A DNA stretch of 64,000 nt from Mercenaria mercenaria. Lineage: Eukaryota; Mollusca; Bivalvia; Venerida; Veneridae. Each line of letters starts with the position of its first letter. Position 1 is the stretch's first letter. Where the stretch lies: the NCBI RefSeq assembly GCF_021730395.1, contig NC_069373.1:11240001-11304000 (forward strand), read 5' to 3'. Shown one piece after another: positions 46,101 to 55,510 of the stretch. A program made the position numbers and the translations under genes. A model generated the notes under the pieces. That model was not told where the DNA came from. It saw nothing but the letters and a program-made list of their open reading frames with translations, and made no database searches.

Positions 46101-48033
46101 TGGATCTCAGTCCTCTACCAAAAATTTTCAAGCTCTTATGATTCATCTTAGAATCATGGGAACCAGGGCTGATGCTTATTTTCCCTATAGGAATATTGTG
46201 AACACTTTTTAAGATCTTCTAGTGTGAAGCAGCTAGTTTTCAAAACAATTTCACACTATCTTGAATGACCCTCAGCTAAAATTGTCAAAGCATATTTATT
46301 TGTTTTAAAAACAAGATTTTGATCTGTGAAACTTGGGTTAGAAATCTAGAGCTACCATGGCTCACTTGAATATATGCTGTAAGAGAGAAATGCAAAATGA
46401 TATTTCATAAATAGAGAAATTTCAAATTAATAAAATAAAAATATTTTCTTGTTTTGTCAGGTATGGGACCAATGCCATGGACAATTAACTCTGAGATCTA
46501 CCCATTGTGGGCGAGAAGTACGTGTAACTCATTAGCTACAGCAACCAATTGGCTCTCTAATCTAGTCGTCTCTATGACATTCCTTACACTCACAGAAACC
46601 ATCACCAAATATGGTAAGTGAATTAATGGAATTGTCAGCATTTCATGCCAATAACTCCTGTATGCTTTAGACAACCATAGCATATTTATGTGTTTTAACA
46701 ATTTTGGCATTTCTATGCTTCCAAAGAAATGTCATTTATTACCCAGTCCACATTTATGGTCATTGTGTGGATAGGGTTTGAGCCATCATTTCTTCTCAGC
46801 TTTATCACTGCCATGAATATAAATTTGGTCAATCAGGAAATGAATGAAAACGGTTTTTGTCGAGCCCACTGGCGTTGAGCTTGACATAGTTGTCACAATG
46901 GCAGTTCGGTATATGTGCGTGCTTTCGTGCATACGTGCATCCATCCGAGTTTGTCTGTTTGTCCGGGCTGTAATTTATCCATGGATCAAGGGATTCTTCA
47001 ATAACTTGGCACATATGTTTGCCGCAATGACACAAGTGTGTCACATGCAAGTACGGATTGGTGCTCTAAAGGTTCAGTGTCTATTTGTGGCTGTAATTTT
47101 CCGTAGGGCTCATAACTTAGCACAAAGTGTCCAAAGTTTAAAAAAGCCACTGTGCCAGTGCAGGAATATTGAAAAATTTTTTACTTCATACTGAAATTTC
47201 AACTCATGATTAATTATGTATATATGTGAGATTTGGTTAAGTCCCACTGAAATGTGGATAGAGATTGTGCAAAATTGTGGTGAGGTAAAATTGCAAAAGA
47301 AATATTTTTGCAAGTTTTTCGGTCAAGGGCCTACCTTCATAAGAGTCACTATCTACTATCTGACATAAACTTGGGAAATCCCTGCTTTCATTTTAGTGAA
47401 GTAATTACATGATAGGTACAGGATAGCTAAATATCATTCTGAGGTATGACCCTCATTGAAAACAATTCATTTTTAACCTGTGTCCAAAGGCTACTTTTAA
47501 GATGCGACTGTTGAAAAAAAAGTTTAACTTGTCACAACATACACAGCTGAAAAAACTTGAACAGTATTACCGGTATCCAGATTGTTATTTACATCACAGA
47601 TCTACTAAAACTGACTAGAGTTAAAGCCTTATTATGCTAGTTACCAACTAAGCTAAGAATTTAGGTCTTAATTATGGATATTTATTGAATGAATTACTAT
47701 TTCATTGAGTAATATAATACCTTTAACAACTTATTCTGAGAATTTTTATGGTTTAGACCTGATTCTGCTGGTTCCTGATATTACGCCTAGGGTAGCATTT
47801 AAAGTTGTATTTCACAGTGTCAGGATTATTGATATAATATTATTTTGTTTATAGGAACGTACTGGTTGTTTGTGGGTATAGTGGTAATTGCACTGGTGTT
47901 TATGGCAGTAACATTACCAGAAACCAGAGGGACAAAGTTAGAGGAAGTGGAAACGTTGTTCTCTCAGCCGCTATGCAGTTGCTCAAAACCTTCGCCATCA
48001 CACCATGCTGAACAGACCCAAGTTGTTGATTAG
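33628..48033 (+). CDS. SLC2A13: proton myo-inositol cotransporter (HMIT), SLC2A13 orthologue
   Basis: Exons: 33628-34132, then either 36457-36616 or 36756-36915, then 37387-37598, 38856-38964, 42028-42191, 42420-42528, 43406-43524, 45062-45187, 46461-46613, 47855-48033. The joined frame gives 611 residues (human HMIT is about 648). Sugar-porter signatures are in order: [16 protein letters not shown] in TM1, [11 protein letters not shown] after TM2, RGRLVT between TM4 and TM5, [41 protein letters not shown] and [13 protein letters not shown] long cysteine-rich extracellular loop between TM9 and TM10 (exons 6-8) with NGS and NAT glycosylation sites is the mark of SLC2A13. The N-terminus has an acidic dileucine (DERSLL). 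The family imports myo-inositol with protons, partly regulated by trafficking. Start at 33628 is the first ATG after an in-frame stop. Confidence 0.95.
34395..34585. repeat. minisatellite, 27-bp unit, SLC2A13 intron 1
   Basis: About seven units containing CTCTGACAAATACTGGGGT and ATTGAAAA; the last ones are degenerate. The frames it opens on both strands are not genes. The sequence from 34200 to 34275 just before it is a partial family B element (GATGGACCAGTCCATTTGAG). Confidence 0.88.
34586..35262 (+). other. SLC2A13 intron 1, nothing recognised
   Basis: AT-rich intron sequence without identifiable repeats or exons. Confidence 0.5.
35263..35648 (+). mobile_element. miniature LTR retroelement (TRIM-like) with tRNA-like LTRs
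   Basis: Two 123-bp direct repeats (35263-35385 and 35526-35648) start TGTGTAG and end GTTACA, the TG...CA of LTRs, and are roughly 93% alike, so the insertion is not recent. Right after the first comes TT and TGGGGGCTTGTCTGGGAT, close to the tRNA-Pro primer-binding site used by gammaretroviruses. Right before the second is a purine tract (AATAAGAGGGAAGG). The 140-bp interior is non-coding. Each LTR holds a 72-nt tRNA-like block (35288-35359, 35551-35622) with A box TAGCTCAATTGG and B box GGTTCGAGTCC. Looks structurally whole for a TRIM; no clear target-site duplication. Confidence 0.6.
35741..35955. mobile_element. family B foldback element bounded by TTAA
   Basis: Ends TTAACCCTTAGCCTGCTAAA and CATGTTAAGGGTTAA, with GATCATGATCAGACTGCAGG inside. 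Same family as 29047-29230. Confidence 0.78.
36223..36416. mobile_element. MITE, TACTGTGAAAT family (C)
   Basis: Termini TACTGTGAAAT and ATTTCACAGTA, inner inverted blocks around CGTGG and CCACGAAATT. About 194 bp, non-coding, 40 bp before SLC2A13 exon 2a. More divergent relatives at 48097 and 56097. Confidence 0.82.
36457..36616 (+). CDS. SLC2A13: SLC2A13 exon 2a (mutually exclusive with 2b)
   Basis: 160 nt, phase 1 in, phase 2 out, acceptor CTGTTTCAG, donor GTACAC. Encodes [20 protein letters not shown], then [20 protein letters not shown] and ends KEHGWR: end of TM4, the RGRLVT loop and TM5. The 160-nt length is not a multiple of three, so it cannot be spliced together with 2b without a frameshift. 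Confidence 0.92.
36756..36915 (+). CDS. SLC2A13: SLC2A13 exon 2b (mutually exclusive with 2a)
   Basis: 160 nt with the same phases, acceptor CTATTTCCAG, donor GTAATA. It differs from 2a in only six of 54 residues (PMHMRGR for PMYLRGR, NNLF for NTLF, CVASVVD for CIASIVD, KENGWR for KEHGWR), while many third codon positions differ; both copies are therefore under protein-level selection. Only 139 bp separates the two. Confidence 0.92.
37387..37598 (+). CDS. SLC2A13: SLC2A13 coding exon 3
   Basis: Phase 2 in, 1 out; acceptor TATCCTTTTCAG, donor GTGCTT (weak). Encodes TM6 ([20 protein letters not shown]), the PESPRWLV signature and most of the large cytosolic loop ([29 protein letters not shown]). 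Confidence 0.93.
37818..38717 (+). mobile_element. Helitron-like element, ATGCCCCCAAAGATGGGCAT group
   Basis: Hairpin start ATGCCCCCAAAGATGGGCAT, five ~156-bp cores (CCATAACTCTGCCAT, AGCTCCAAGGTCAAGGTCAC), 3' hairpin TGTCACCAATAGTGACA and a GCTCTTG end before T's. SLC2A13 intron 3. Non-coding. Confidence 0.82.
38856..38964 (+). CDS. SLC2A13: SLC2A13 coding exon 4
   Basis: Phase 1 in, 2 out. Encodes [20 protein letters not shown], then [15 protein letters not shown]: the end of the loop and TM7 with the substrate-binding QQLSGIN motif. Confidence 0.94.
39562..40750 (+). mobile_element. Helitron-like element, ATCCCCCGCCGTGGCGGAGG group
   Basis: Hairpin start TTAATCCCCCGCC / GGCGGAGGGATTAT, leader of TCCGTCCGTCCGTCC units, about seven ~158-bp cores (CCTAAACCCCTTGAAGGA, CTCATCAAGACGATGTGCAG, AAGGTCAAGGTCACAACT) and an end at CTGCCTTG. 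The window's first 89 bp are another copy's tail. SLC2A13 intron 4. Confidence 0.83.
40753..41661 (+). other. SLC2A13 intron 4, weak repeat traces
   Basis: The stretch 41240-41480 (AACAAGAGATGTTGTAAGAC, AGTTTCAGTCCATTCCC) looks like an old Helitron-like element in the opposite orientation, because it starts with the complement of the usual CTCTTGTT end. No exon seen. Confidence 0.35.
41662..41896. mobile_element. family A foldback element
   Basis: Ends ATATGAGCCGCACCATGAG and CTCATGACACGGCTCATAT. Well-preserved nested arms; 130 bp before SLC2A13 exon 5. Confidence 0.88.
42028..42191 (+). CDS. SLC2A13: SLC2A13 coding exon 5
   Basis: Phase 2 in, 1 out. Encodes [22 protein letters not shown]8 ([20 protein letters not shown]) and LIMGSLF. 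The VERLGRKK motif is the second-half copy of the RFGRK loop. Confidence 0.94.
42420..42528 (+). CDS. SLC2A13: SLC2A13 coding exon 6
   Basis: Phase 1 in, 2 out. Encodes TM9 ([17 protein letters not shown]) and the first part of the extracellular loop ([18 protein letters not shown]). Confidence 0.92.
42662..42880. mobile_element. family B foldback element containing a TAA microsatellite
   Basis: TTAACTTTAGCCTGCTG start, GATCTTGGTCTGCACTG centre, and GCAGGTTAAAGGTAA end. An (ATA)n-type run at 42780-42818 replaces the variable centre of other copies. Confidence 0.75.
43001..43196. mobile_element. family A foldback element, shortened
   Basis: Ends GAGCCGCACTATGAG and CTCATGGTGCGGCTC. Both inner stems are reduced (196 bp), symmetrically on the two sides. 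Confidence 0.85.
43406..43524 (+). CDS. SLC2A13: SLC2A13 coding exon 7
   Basis: Phase 2 in, 1 out. Encodes [20 protein letters not shown], then [19 protein letters not shown]: the cysteine-rich extracellular loop typical of HMIT (CxxC...DCGFCY), with an N-G-S glycosylation site. Confidence 0.93.
43535..44375 (+). mobile_element. Helitron-like element, GTCTC-hairpin group with GGTCAAGGTCAC cores
   Basis: ATGTCTCAACCCCCACTGGG start, TCCATCCATCCATC leader, cores of about 145 bp (ACTTGAGAACCACTTGACC, AAGGTCAAGGTCACAGG) and the end hairpin GCTTTTCTACAAAAGC with TTCTAG. It starts 10 bp after SLC2A13 exon 7 and ends next to a partial copy of that exon. Confidence 0.8.
44376..44446 (+). pseudogene. 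partial, decayed copy of SLC2A13 exon 7
   Basis: Reads [20 protein letters not shown], then DSS, against [20 protein letters not shown] in exon 7. The 5' part, with its first cysteines, is gone. The frame runs on to a stop at 44470 and no good donor follows, so it is probably not spliced. It must stem from a local duplication of the exon. Confidence 0.8.
44551..44831 (+). repeat. tRNA-derived SINE
   Basis: Head GCCTGCTTAGCTCAATAAGG and GTGAGTTTGATCCCTCAG, body GATTTGATAAAAGACG and TTACTTGCAGAGAACAG, tail AAACCCAAAAACAAACAAA. Same family as 18117-18411. SLC2A13 intron 7. Confidence 0.8.
45062..45187 (+). CDS. SLC2A13: SLC2A13 coding exon 8
   Basis: Phase 1 in and out. Encodes [20 protein letters not shown], then [20 protein letters not shown]: the loop end with an N-A-T site and two cysteines, and TM10. 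Confidence 0.93.
45715..45960. repeat. minisatellite, ~17-18 bp unit, SLC2A13 intron 8
   Basis: About fourteen units of GCATATGTC(A/G)GAAACC with 0-2 extra bases. Open in several frames on both strands (HMSETCI, AYVGN); not a gene. Confidence 0.9.
46461..46613 (+). CDS. SLC2A13: SLC2A13 coding exon 9
   Basis: Phase 1 in and out. Encodes [20 protein letters not shown], then [20 protein letters not shown]: the PMPW...SEIYP signature of TM10-TM11. Confidence 0.95.
46614..47854 (+). other. SLC2A13 intron 9
   Basis: 46858-47130 is a degraded Helitron-like core (GTTTGTCCGGGCTGTAA, ATGGATCAAGGGATTCTTC, AATAACTTGGCACATATGTT) related to 37818-38717. The rest (47130-47854) shows nothing recognisable. 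Confidence 0.5.
47855..48033 (+). CDS. SLC2A13: SLC2A13 coding exon 10 and stop
   Basis: Phase 1 in. Encodes TM12 ([20 protein letters not shown]), [20 protein letters not shown] and a short tail ending QTQVVD with a TAG at 48031. The tail is shorter than in human HMIT. Confidence 0.95.
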
Positions 48034-48096
48034 TCATAGAATAACTGTTTTCATCAATCCATTATCTTCAGAGCAACTAGTTCAGAATGATGCAAA

Positions 48097-48318
48097 GATA
48101 CTGTAAAAGCAGAAATGTTCACAAGGGTTTAATTTCACTACACGCACAAGGCCTTTTATCTCATGAACATTATTCCTTGCGTAAATATTCACCATTAGTA
48201 TAATTTAAATTCAAGTAGGATTCCATTTTTACAATGTCACGAATATTAAACTCATGAACATACTCAAAATTTCACATGAGCAAAATTTTGATCCATCGAA
48301 AATACATGCTTTTACAGA
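48097..48318. mobile_element. MITE of the TACTGT family (C) in the probable 3' UTR of SLC2A13
   Basis: Starts TACTGTAAAAGCAGAAATG and ends CATGCTTTTACAGA, with inner CATGAACAT inverted blocks. It begins only 64 bp after the stop codon, so it is likely transcribed in the SLC2A13 mRNA. Confidence 0.7.
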
Positions 48319-49149
48319 ACCAGTTGTTCAATCTCAGATAAATGAGCATTTTGTGAAACAGAAAAGACTGCTGGTATCGTAAAAACAAACTGTTCTCAGT
48401 AGCAGATCAAATATTTCAGGTTTTACACATTATGTGAAAGTGCCTTCAAAGATTTCCTGCCTAGGTTTTGTAAAAAGTTGTTTCATCATTATTGCTGTGA
48501 TAAGTCAGATCATTATTTTTTAGTAACATTTACCATTATATAGTGATAGTGATATTGAAAAGGTTTTTTGAAGGATACAGTTTTTGAAATACCGGTAAGG
48601 TTGACTAATATTTAGCTTATTTTCTCTAGATATTTATAGTTTGTTTAGATATTAATGTGGTTCGCATAAATGATCTCATATCAGAAATCATTTAAATATG
48701 TTGTTGAAATGTAACATTAGTTCAGTGGTTGTCGGTATATTCTAACTTCCTACGTTATACTATACTAACTAAGTAACTTGATATATTACTAAGAGACTAA
48801 ACTGCCGTCCAGTCAGAGATGGTTCTAAAGAGGTTTCCACCTGTGCCTCAAATAATTCAAGTAATGCTCTTTGGCATTAAAGGTCCATTACTAAGGGAAA
48901 GTGAGTTGGCAATTTTTTTCATAGCCAGTGCATAGACTTCTGCAAGACACTAAATAATGAAGATTGGCAGGTCAAAATTTACAGAAGGTCTTTGGAACTC
49001 AAAGAAATGTATGTGTATTATGTTGAAATTTCAATGAATCGACAGAATGACCCCCCAGGTCTTTTTAACTTTCTTCATACTTCATAGAAAAATAATTGTA
49101 CATATACTACGATTTATTTAGAATTTCTGCATACCAACTTTCATTTTCC

Positions 49150-49155
49150 AATAAA
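49150..49155 (+). terminator. possible polyadenylation signal for SLC2A13
   Basis: AATAAA 1.1 kb after the stop codon is the first good hexamer downstream. Between 48319 and 49517 I see no other feature. Confidence 0.3.
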
Positions 49156-49517
49156 ATGAAATAGTTTCTGTGCTTTTTAAAAGAAATTAAAATGTTCACT
49201 TTCCTTAGTATTGGACCTTTAAAGCTGGAAAGTTGCCATATAAAAATGAAATAGAAAATTTCTAGTCCCGGCAATTTGGAGTACTTAAAAGTACCTGATC
49301 GTCTGCACTAAGATAAAATTGCCTTGTTTATCTTTTAGCCAGAAGTATTTATCAGGACAAAAGCTGTGGCAGACATGCGTGTAATATTGTCTGATGGGGG
49401 GAGTATATGCTTTTGTCATTCCTTCCCAAAACAGAAAAAGACATTCCAAAATTTATTATGGTTAATTTACTCCTCTTTTAGTATATCTGCTATGTAATTT
49501 CAGTCGCACAATTGCTA

Positions 49518-49576
49518 AATGATCTGCACTGGTCGTTAAGGCAGAATCAGTTCTGTCCAGCATGTTACGGGTTAAG
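49518..49576. repeat. family B end fragment
   Basis: Only the right end of a family B element (GATCTGCACTGGTCG, GGCAGAATCAG, GGGTTAA) is present. Confidence 0.6.
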
Positions 49577-49635
49577 TATAGATTTCTGTTTTAGAAATAG
49601 AACTTTAATGCAATTATATAGTGGAATCATTATTG

Positions 49636-49870
49636 GTCTGTGCCATGAGAAAACCAACATAATGGCTTTGCGACCAGCATGGATCCAGTCCAGCCTGCGC
49701 ATCCGCAAAGTCTGGTCAGGATCCATGCTGTTCGCTTTTAAAGCCTATTGAAATTGGAGAAACTGGTAGCGAACAGCATGGATCCTGATCAGACTGCGCA
49801 GATGCGCAGGCTGGTCTGGATCCATGCTGGTCGCAAACCCACTATGTTGGTTTTCTCATGGCACGGCTCA
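49636..49870. mobile_element. family A foldback element
   Basis: Starts GTCTGTGCCATGAG, ends CTCATGGCACGGCTC, with well-preserved nested arms. Confidence 0.87.
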
Positions 49871-50611
49871 TTTGTCTGTGCCTTTCTAGCATGTATTTCA
49901 ATGTTGCATCAATCCACAGAGTCTCATCCCATTGAATAAATCAAATTTTTATTTATTTTATTTTTATAATGAGAAATCCATGAATTCACATCTGCAAGAA
50001 TTGTCGGTATCACCTTAGACCCAACGAAAACAAAACAAAATATGTCCACAAAAAAATAGTCATTCTAGCCAAAATAATTGTTTTAGTTTATTTGTTAAAT
50101 CTACTGCTCAAATATGTTTTATCCATAAGTTCATGTTAACTGTAAATAGTCCACATTGTGCATATTTACTGCCTTGTTAGAAGCTTAACATTGAGAAAAC
50201 ATGTGCCATGATGGACTAAAGCATCTGAAACACTTCTGAAATCATTAACAAACTTTACATTTAATAATATACTGGGATTTTTGCAAATATTTTAAATTGG
50301 ATTTTACACCTATGGTTGTTTCTCAGTATCATATATAAATTCTATGTTGCAGTCTGTAAATGAACATAGTTGAATTTTTCAGGCAAACTTTGAACAAGTA
50401 GCTTTAAATCTTGTTAATTACTTACATGTCTTTAAGGATGGAGTATACCTGGTAACTAGCATATATTGTATACTTACTAAACCATTTAAAATGGCAATGG
50501 CAAGCCTGAAGTAGTTGTTAGCATGTCTAAACTTGCACAGCATGAGAACATAGCCCGAGTGTCAGTAAGGTTTAGGAATGCTAATTACCACACAGGGAAC
50601 AACATTGCCAT
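49871..50611. other. intergenic, nothing recognised
   Basis: AT-rich; contains what may be a badly worn family C MITE near 49975-50070 (CCATGAATTCACATCTGC, GTCCACAAAAAAATAG). No gene. Confidence 0.45.
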
Positions 50612-52115
50612 TTAAGGAGGTAGGTTACCTTGTTACCAGGGTAAATTCAAATTAGTTGAACCGCAGTGATTTTTTTGTATTTCGTGTAATTTAATGTTTT
50701 AACTGCTACAATCTCAGTTCCGTTTATCTCTGTCCCTTCAAGTACAATTTTTATCCAGGTTTGAAGTACATGACCCTCTTAAGGTATTTTATATAGAAAG
50801 AAGAAGGAAAATATGGATATTTAACACTTTTCAGTGTATATTGGTTTCATTGTTATCCGTAGAAGTCTGCATAATTAATAGTTTTGCTAGTATGCGCATT
50901 AACTTTCTAATAAAAGCTTAAAATGTATATGTCGTGGGGCTCGTGTTTCCATGGTAACGCACTTTCTCTCATTTTTCAACAATTATTATGAAAACGGGTT
51001 TTTCGACGGCTTCAGTGTCATTCTTTTATTGACCAACATGGAATATTTGGGTAATATGATCAGCAAAATACCAAGAACTTTACAGGGTACTATGTTTTTC
51101 TTAAAGTTTAGAGTAACCATGGCAACAGAGATGTTTAAAATAGCTTATATGTTGCTTTTTATCGTAACTTCTTATTAAAAAATATTATATAAAATTATTT
51201 TTCTTGTTAATGTAGCTTTAAAACATCTTATTTCTAACGTTAGTAATATTTTCGTATGAATCGCAGTTAATTTAACAAATTTCACAGCTTAAAATACTTA
51301 CAGCAGTGCCCGTCGTCTAACATTTTTATCGAAAAATCGTTCTGCATGCTGCTATTATTCTCATGGATATTGTTGAAATGAAAATAAAAGCCGAAGCTGT
51401 GTTCCTTAAATAGACCAGTGTCAACGCTTTTGAATTTTACAATTAGACATATAGGTCACGGGCTTCGTTTCCATGGTAACATCAATTTAATTCAAGACAC
51501 CACAATTTTATTCTGAAATTTGAACAATTTTGGAGCTTAGTTTTAGTATTTAAGTAACAAATTATCAACGGAAACTGGGGAATAGGTATAACAAATCAAA
51601 CTGTCCAAATTTTATTTGTAAATGACCGTAATAAGTTACCTTTCACCCGGCTATATTCCCAATCACATCAGTTACCATCATCCATTTTCTTACATTCCGC
51701 ATAACATTTCAATATAATTACATAAAAGAAGCAAATATTGATCATTTTTCAGAGCAAAAGACTAATAAAAAGTATTTCAGCAAATAATGGCTGTTTAAAA
51801 ATAGTTCAAATAAAGAAAAAGCACAGAATAACGTACTTTCAAAATAAAAGCTATTAATTTTGCGCGGTAACTGACACGTAACTCAATGACGTCATTTTAA
51901 GGCAACAATGTTTTGAAGCGTTTCTGCGGCAATTCGTTCATTATTTCTGCATTATTAAACCATTAAACATAGATGGGAGGCAAGTTCAAGATTTATTTCC
52001 AGAAGAATGGATATACAAACACATTTAGTTTGTCGTAAACGTCGTCGTAAATCGTCATGTTAGCTTCCGGTTGGACATGCGCACTTAAAAATATCAAGGT
52101 AACCTACCTCCTTAA
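50612..52115. mobile_element. 1.5-kb non-autonomous DNA transposon with TTAA target sites
   Basis: Inverted ends GGAGGTAGGTTACCTTG and CAAGGTAACCTACCTCC, both flanked directly by TTAA (50612-50615, 52112-52115), as produced by piggyBac- and Kolobok-type transposases. The interior has no transposase frame. Two internal segments resemble each other (TTTCCATGGTAAC near 50947 and 51470). An older relative is at 53250-53800. Confidence 0.82.
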
Positions 52116-52283
52116 TGAGTTGATTATCATATACTTAAACATAATAATGTTTACTGGATTTCATGAATCAGTAAATCATATAAATTATGGACGTTAATGA
52201 ATTTTTTATCACAAAACAGGGTAAAATGATGCCACTCCTCCATGGCTGGCCAGTAACCAGTTATAATGCCCGTTTTCGGTTAT

Positions 52284-53189
52284 TGTACCCCCCGACAACA
52301 AAGTTTTAAGGGGGGGTATACTGGTTTCAGGTTGTCTGTCTGTCCGTCTGTCCATCTGTCTGTCTGTCCGTCTGTCCGTAGACGCAATCTTGTGCGCTCC
52401 ATCTCTCCTTATCCCCTTGACAGAATTTAATGAAACTTCACACAAGTGATCAGTACCAACAGTAGTTGTGCATGGGGCATGTTAGGTTCTTTTAGAAAAA
52501 AATTTTGCAGAGTTATGGGACTTTGTTTTTTTGTTACTATACTATATACATAGACACAATCTTGTGCACACCATCTCTCCTGATCCCCTTGACACAATTT
52601 AATGAAACTTTACACAAGTGATCAGTACCAACAGTAGTTGTGCATGGGGCATGTTAGGTTCTTTTAGAAAAAAAAATTTGCAGAGTTATGGGACTTTGTT
52701 TTTTTGTTACTGTACTATATACATAGACACAATCTTGTGCGCACCATCTCTCCTCATCCCCTTGACACAATTTAATGAAACTTCACACAAGTGATCAGTA
52801 TCAACAGTAGTTGTGCATGGGGCATGTTAGGTTCTTTCAGCGACAAAAATTGCAGAGTTATGGGACTTTGTTTCTTGTTAACATACTATGTACATACAGT
52901 CTGCATATGCAATCTTGTGCATGCCTAATCTACCAAACCCTTACACACAATTTAATGAAACTTCACACAAGTGATCAGTACCAACCCTAGTTGTGCATGG
53001 TGCATGTTACATTCTTTTAGATAAATATTCTGCATAGTTATGGGACTTTGTTTTTTGTTACTTTACTGTATACATACAGTCTATATACATACAGTCCACG
53101 TAATTATGCAATCTTGTGTGCGTCAAATTGCAATGTACTGTGTCAGTGCATGCAGGGGGTACATTCATCACCTTTAGTGATAGCTCTAG
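52284..53189 (+). mobile_element. Helitron-like element, TACCCCCCGACAAC group
   Basis: Hairpin start GTACCCCCCG / AGGGGGGGTAT, GTCTGTCTGTCCGTCTGTCC leader, four ~172-bp cores (GCAATCTTGTGCGC, ATCAGTACCAACAGTAGTTG), 3' hairpin TCACCTTTAGTGA and a GCTCTAG end. Confidence 0.82.
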
Positions 53190-53249
53190 TTTTGCCTGAG
53201 TTACAGGATTTTGTGCTATGCAGTTTTGTTACTACTTATAGTCAGGTAT

Positions 53250-53800
53250 ATAATAATCAAATTTATTGAACCATAGCAATCAATTGTTTAAATGTTTTAG
53301 CTGCTAAAATTTCATGTTTTATCGACTGTGTTCCTTCGGGTAAATTTTTCATCCTGTTTGAAGCACACAGTTCTTTAAAGAAATTTCCTTTTGAAGGAAA
53401 ATGTGGATATTCAACACTTTTCAGCTTATTTCAGTTTTACTCTTGTACGTAGAAGTCTGGGTAGTTGATAAATAAATTATTACTGGTATATGCATTAGCT
53501 TTCTAATATAAGCTTAAAATATATCTGTCATGGGGATCGTGTTTCTGTCTGCTTTTTTTAAGGAAGTATGGATAAAAACAAGCTTTTTAACAGCTTCAGT
53601 GCCATTTTCTTTATTGAACAATAACATATAGGGAACATTGGGTTTATTTTATGAGTTGAATATTAAATACTTATCATTTCTTAGAGTTGTAAGTAATCAT
53701 GGTAAGAGGGATGTTTAAAATATCTTATATCTTGTCCTTTTTCATAACATGTTATGAAAACAAACTTTTTATTTCATCTGTCAGGTAGCTTTAAAACTAG
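53250..53800. repeat. older, incomplete relative of the TTAA element
   Basis: Aligns along its length with the left part of 50612-52115 (ATTCAACACTTTTCAG, GTAGAAGTCTG, TTAGCTTTCTAATA, GGGGATCGTGTTTC), but both inverted ends are gone. Confidence 0.72.
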
Positions 53801-53918
53801 TCATAGCTTCTACGCAGTCTGAAGAGCTGATCTCATGTATTGACATGCTGCCGTTTGATATATGACCTTTTTGTGTGGATTTGCCGTAAAACCAAACCCA
53901 TTCATTGCTTTAATTTTT

Positions 53919-55013
53919 TTATTAGCTCGGCTGATTTTTGTGCCCCCCCCCCCCCCCCCCCATGAGTGGTGGGGGCATATTTTCAGAGTTATGGCCCCTG
54001 AAATAGTCAAAAATGCACATTTTCACATTGTGACGTGCCTAGCTCAAAAAGTATTTGATGTAAATTGATGAAACCTTGCATGAGTCTTTATCATGATATG
54101 AACTTGTGCACCTCCTATTTTTCGTCTGGCTCTGCCCCTATTTTCTGAGTTATGGCCCCTGAAATAGTCAAAAATGCACATTTTCACTTTGTGACGCGCC
54201 TAGCTCAAAAAATATTTGATATAAATTTATGAAACCTTGCATAAGTCTTTTTCATGATATGAACTTGAGCACCTCTTATTTTTTGTCTGGCTCCGCCCCT
54301 TATTTTCAGAGTTATGGCCCCTGAAATAGTCAAAAATGCATATTTTCACCTTCTGACACGCCTAGCTCAAAAAGTGTTTGATATAGATTCTTGAAACCTT
54401 GCATGAGTCTTAATCATGATATGAACAAGTGCACCTCCTATTTTTCATTTTGGTCTGCACCCTATTTTCAGAGTTATGGCCCCTGAATTAGTCAAAAATG
54501 CACATTTTCACCTTGTGGTGCACCTAGTTCAAAAAGTATTTAATATAAATGATTGAAAACTTGCATAAGTCTTTATCATGATATAAACTTGCACACCTCT
54601 TATTTTTTGGCTGGCTCCACCCCCTATTTTTAAAGTTATGACCCCTGAAATAGTAAAAAAATGCACATTTTCACCTAATTATGTGTCTAGCTCAAAAAGT
54701 ATTTGATGTAAATTTATGAAACCTTGCTTGGGTCTTTATCACGATGTATCCTTGCACACTTGGCATTCTTCCTGAGAATCTTAGCAATTATTACAAAGTT
54801 ATGGCCCTTGAAATAGCCAAAATAATGGATTTTTTTGTTTGTGATGCTCATAGCTCAAAAAGTATATGGCCTAGAATAATGAATCCTTTTCATAAAATGT
54901 TTGTTGAGGCTATACCCCATTAAGATTGCAAACATTCGAATTATTTCTCCTTATTTGTGACAAATGTACCGGGGGGAGGGGGGCACACCCTGTGTCCTAC
55001 AGACACATTCTAG
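53919..55013 (+). mobile_element. Helitron-like element, TTATGGCCCCTGAAATAGTC group
   Basis: TTATTAGCTCGGCTGATTTT start, a poly(C) run (53943-53960), five to six ~161-bp cores (GAGTTATGGCCCCTGAAATA, GCCTAGCTCAAAAAGTATTT) and a GACACATTCTAG end. Non-coding. Confidence 0.78.
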
Positions 55014-55021
55014 TTGAATAA

Positions 55022-55510
55022 TATCTTAAGAGGATCCACCTTTTCTCAAAAACCATAAGAGCTACAGCTTTGAAACGTTGCACACTTTTTTTGTCATCAT
55101 TAGTTGACTTAATAGGCCAAGAACCATAACTCTGATATGCATTTTGTCAAAATTATGGCCCCTTTGTACTTAGAAAATTTGAGGGTTTTTTGGTTACAAT
55201 TTTTGTTTAGGTCCACCTTTTCTCAAAAAACTTAAGAGCTATAGCTTTGAAAATTTGCACACTTGTTTGTCATCATTAGATGACTTAGTTGACCAAGAAC
55301 CATAACTCTGATATGCATGTTGTCAAAATTATAGCCCCTTTGTACTCAGAAAATTTGAGTTTTTTTAAGTCCACTTTTTCTCGAAAACTATAAGAGCTAC
55401 AGCTTTGAAATTTGCATTTTCATTAGTTGACTAAGTAGGCCAAGAACCATTAATCTAACCTGCTTTTTTGTCAGAATTATGGCCCTTTTTGTACTTAGAT
55501 TTTCTGAATT
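55022..55510 (+). repeat. core fragment of another Helitron-like element
   Basis: Three ~177-bp repeats (CCACCTTTTCTCAAAAAC, AAGAGCTACAGCTTTGAAA, AAGAACCATAACTCTGATAT) without recognisable ends, directly after the previous element. Confidence 0.7.

Noticed and set aside
53943-53960. Poly(C) run as a functional motif
   Set aside because: Probably slippage in the hairpin arm (CCCCC...GGGGG) of the element that starts at 53919.
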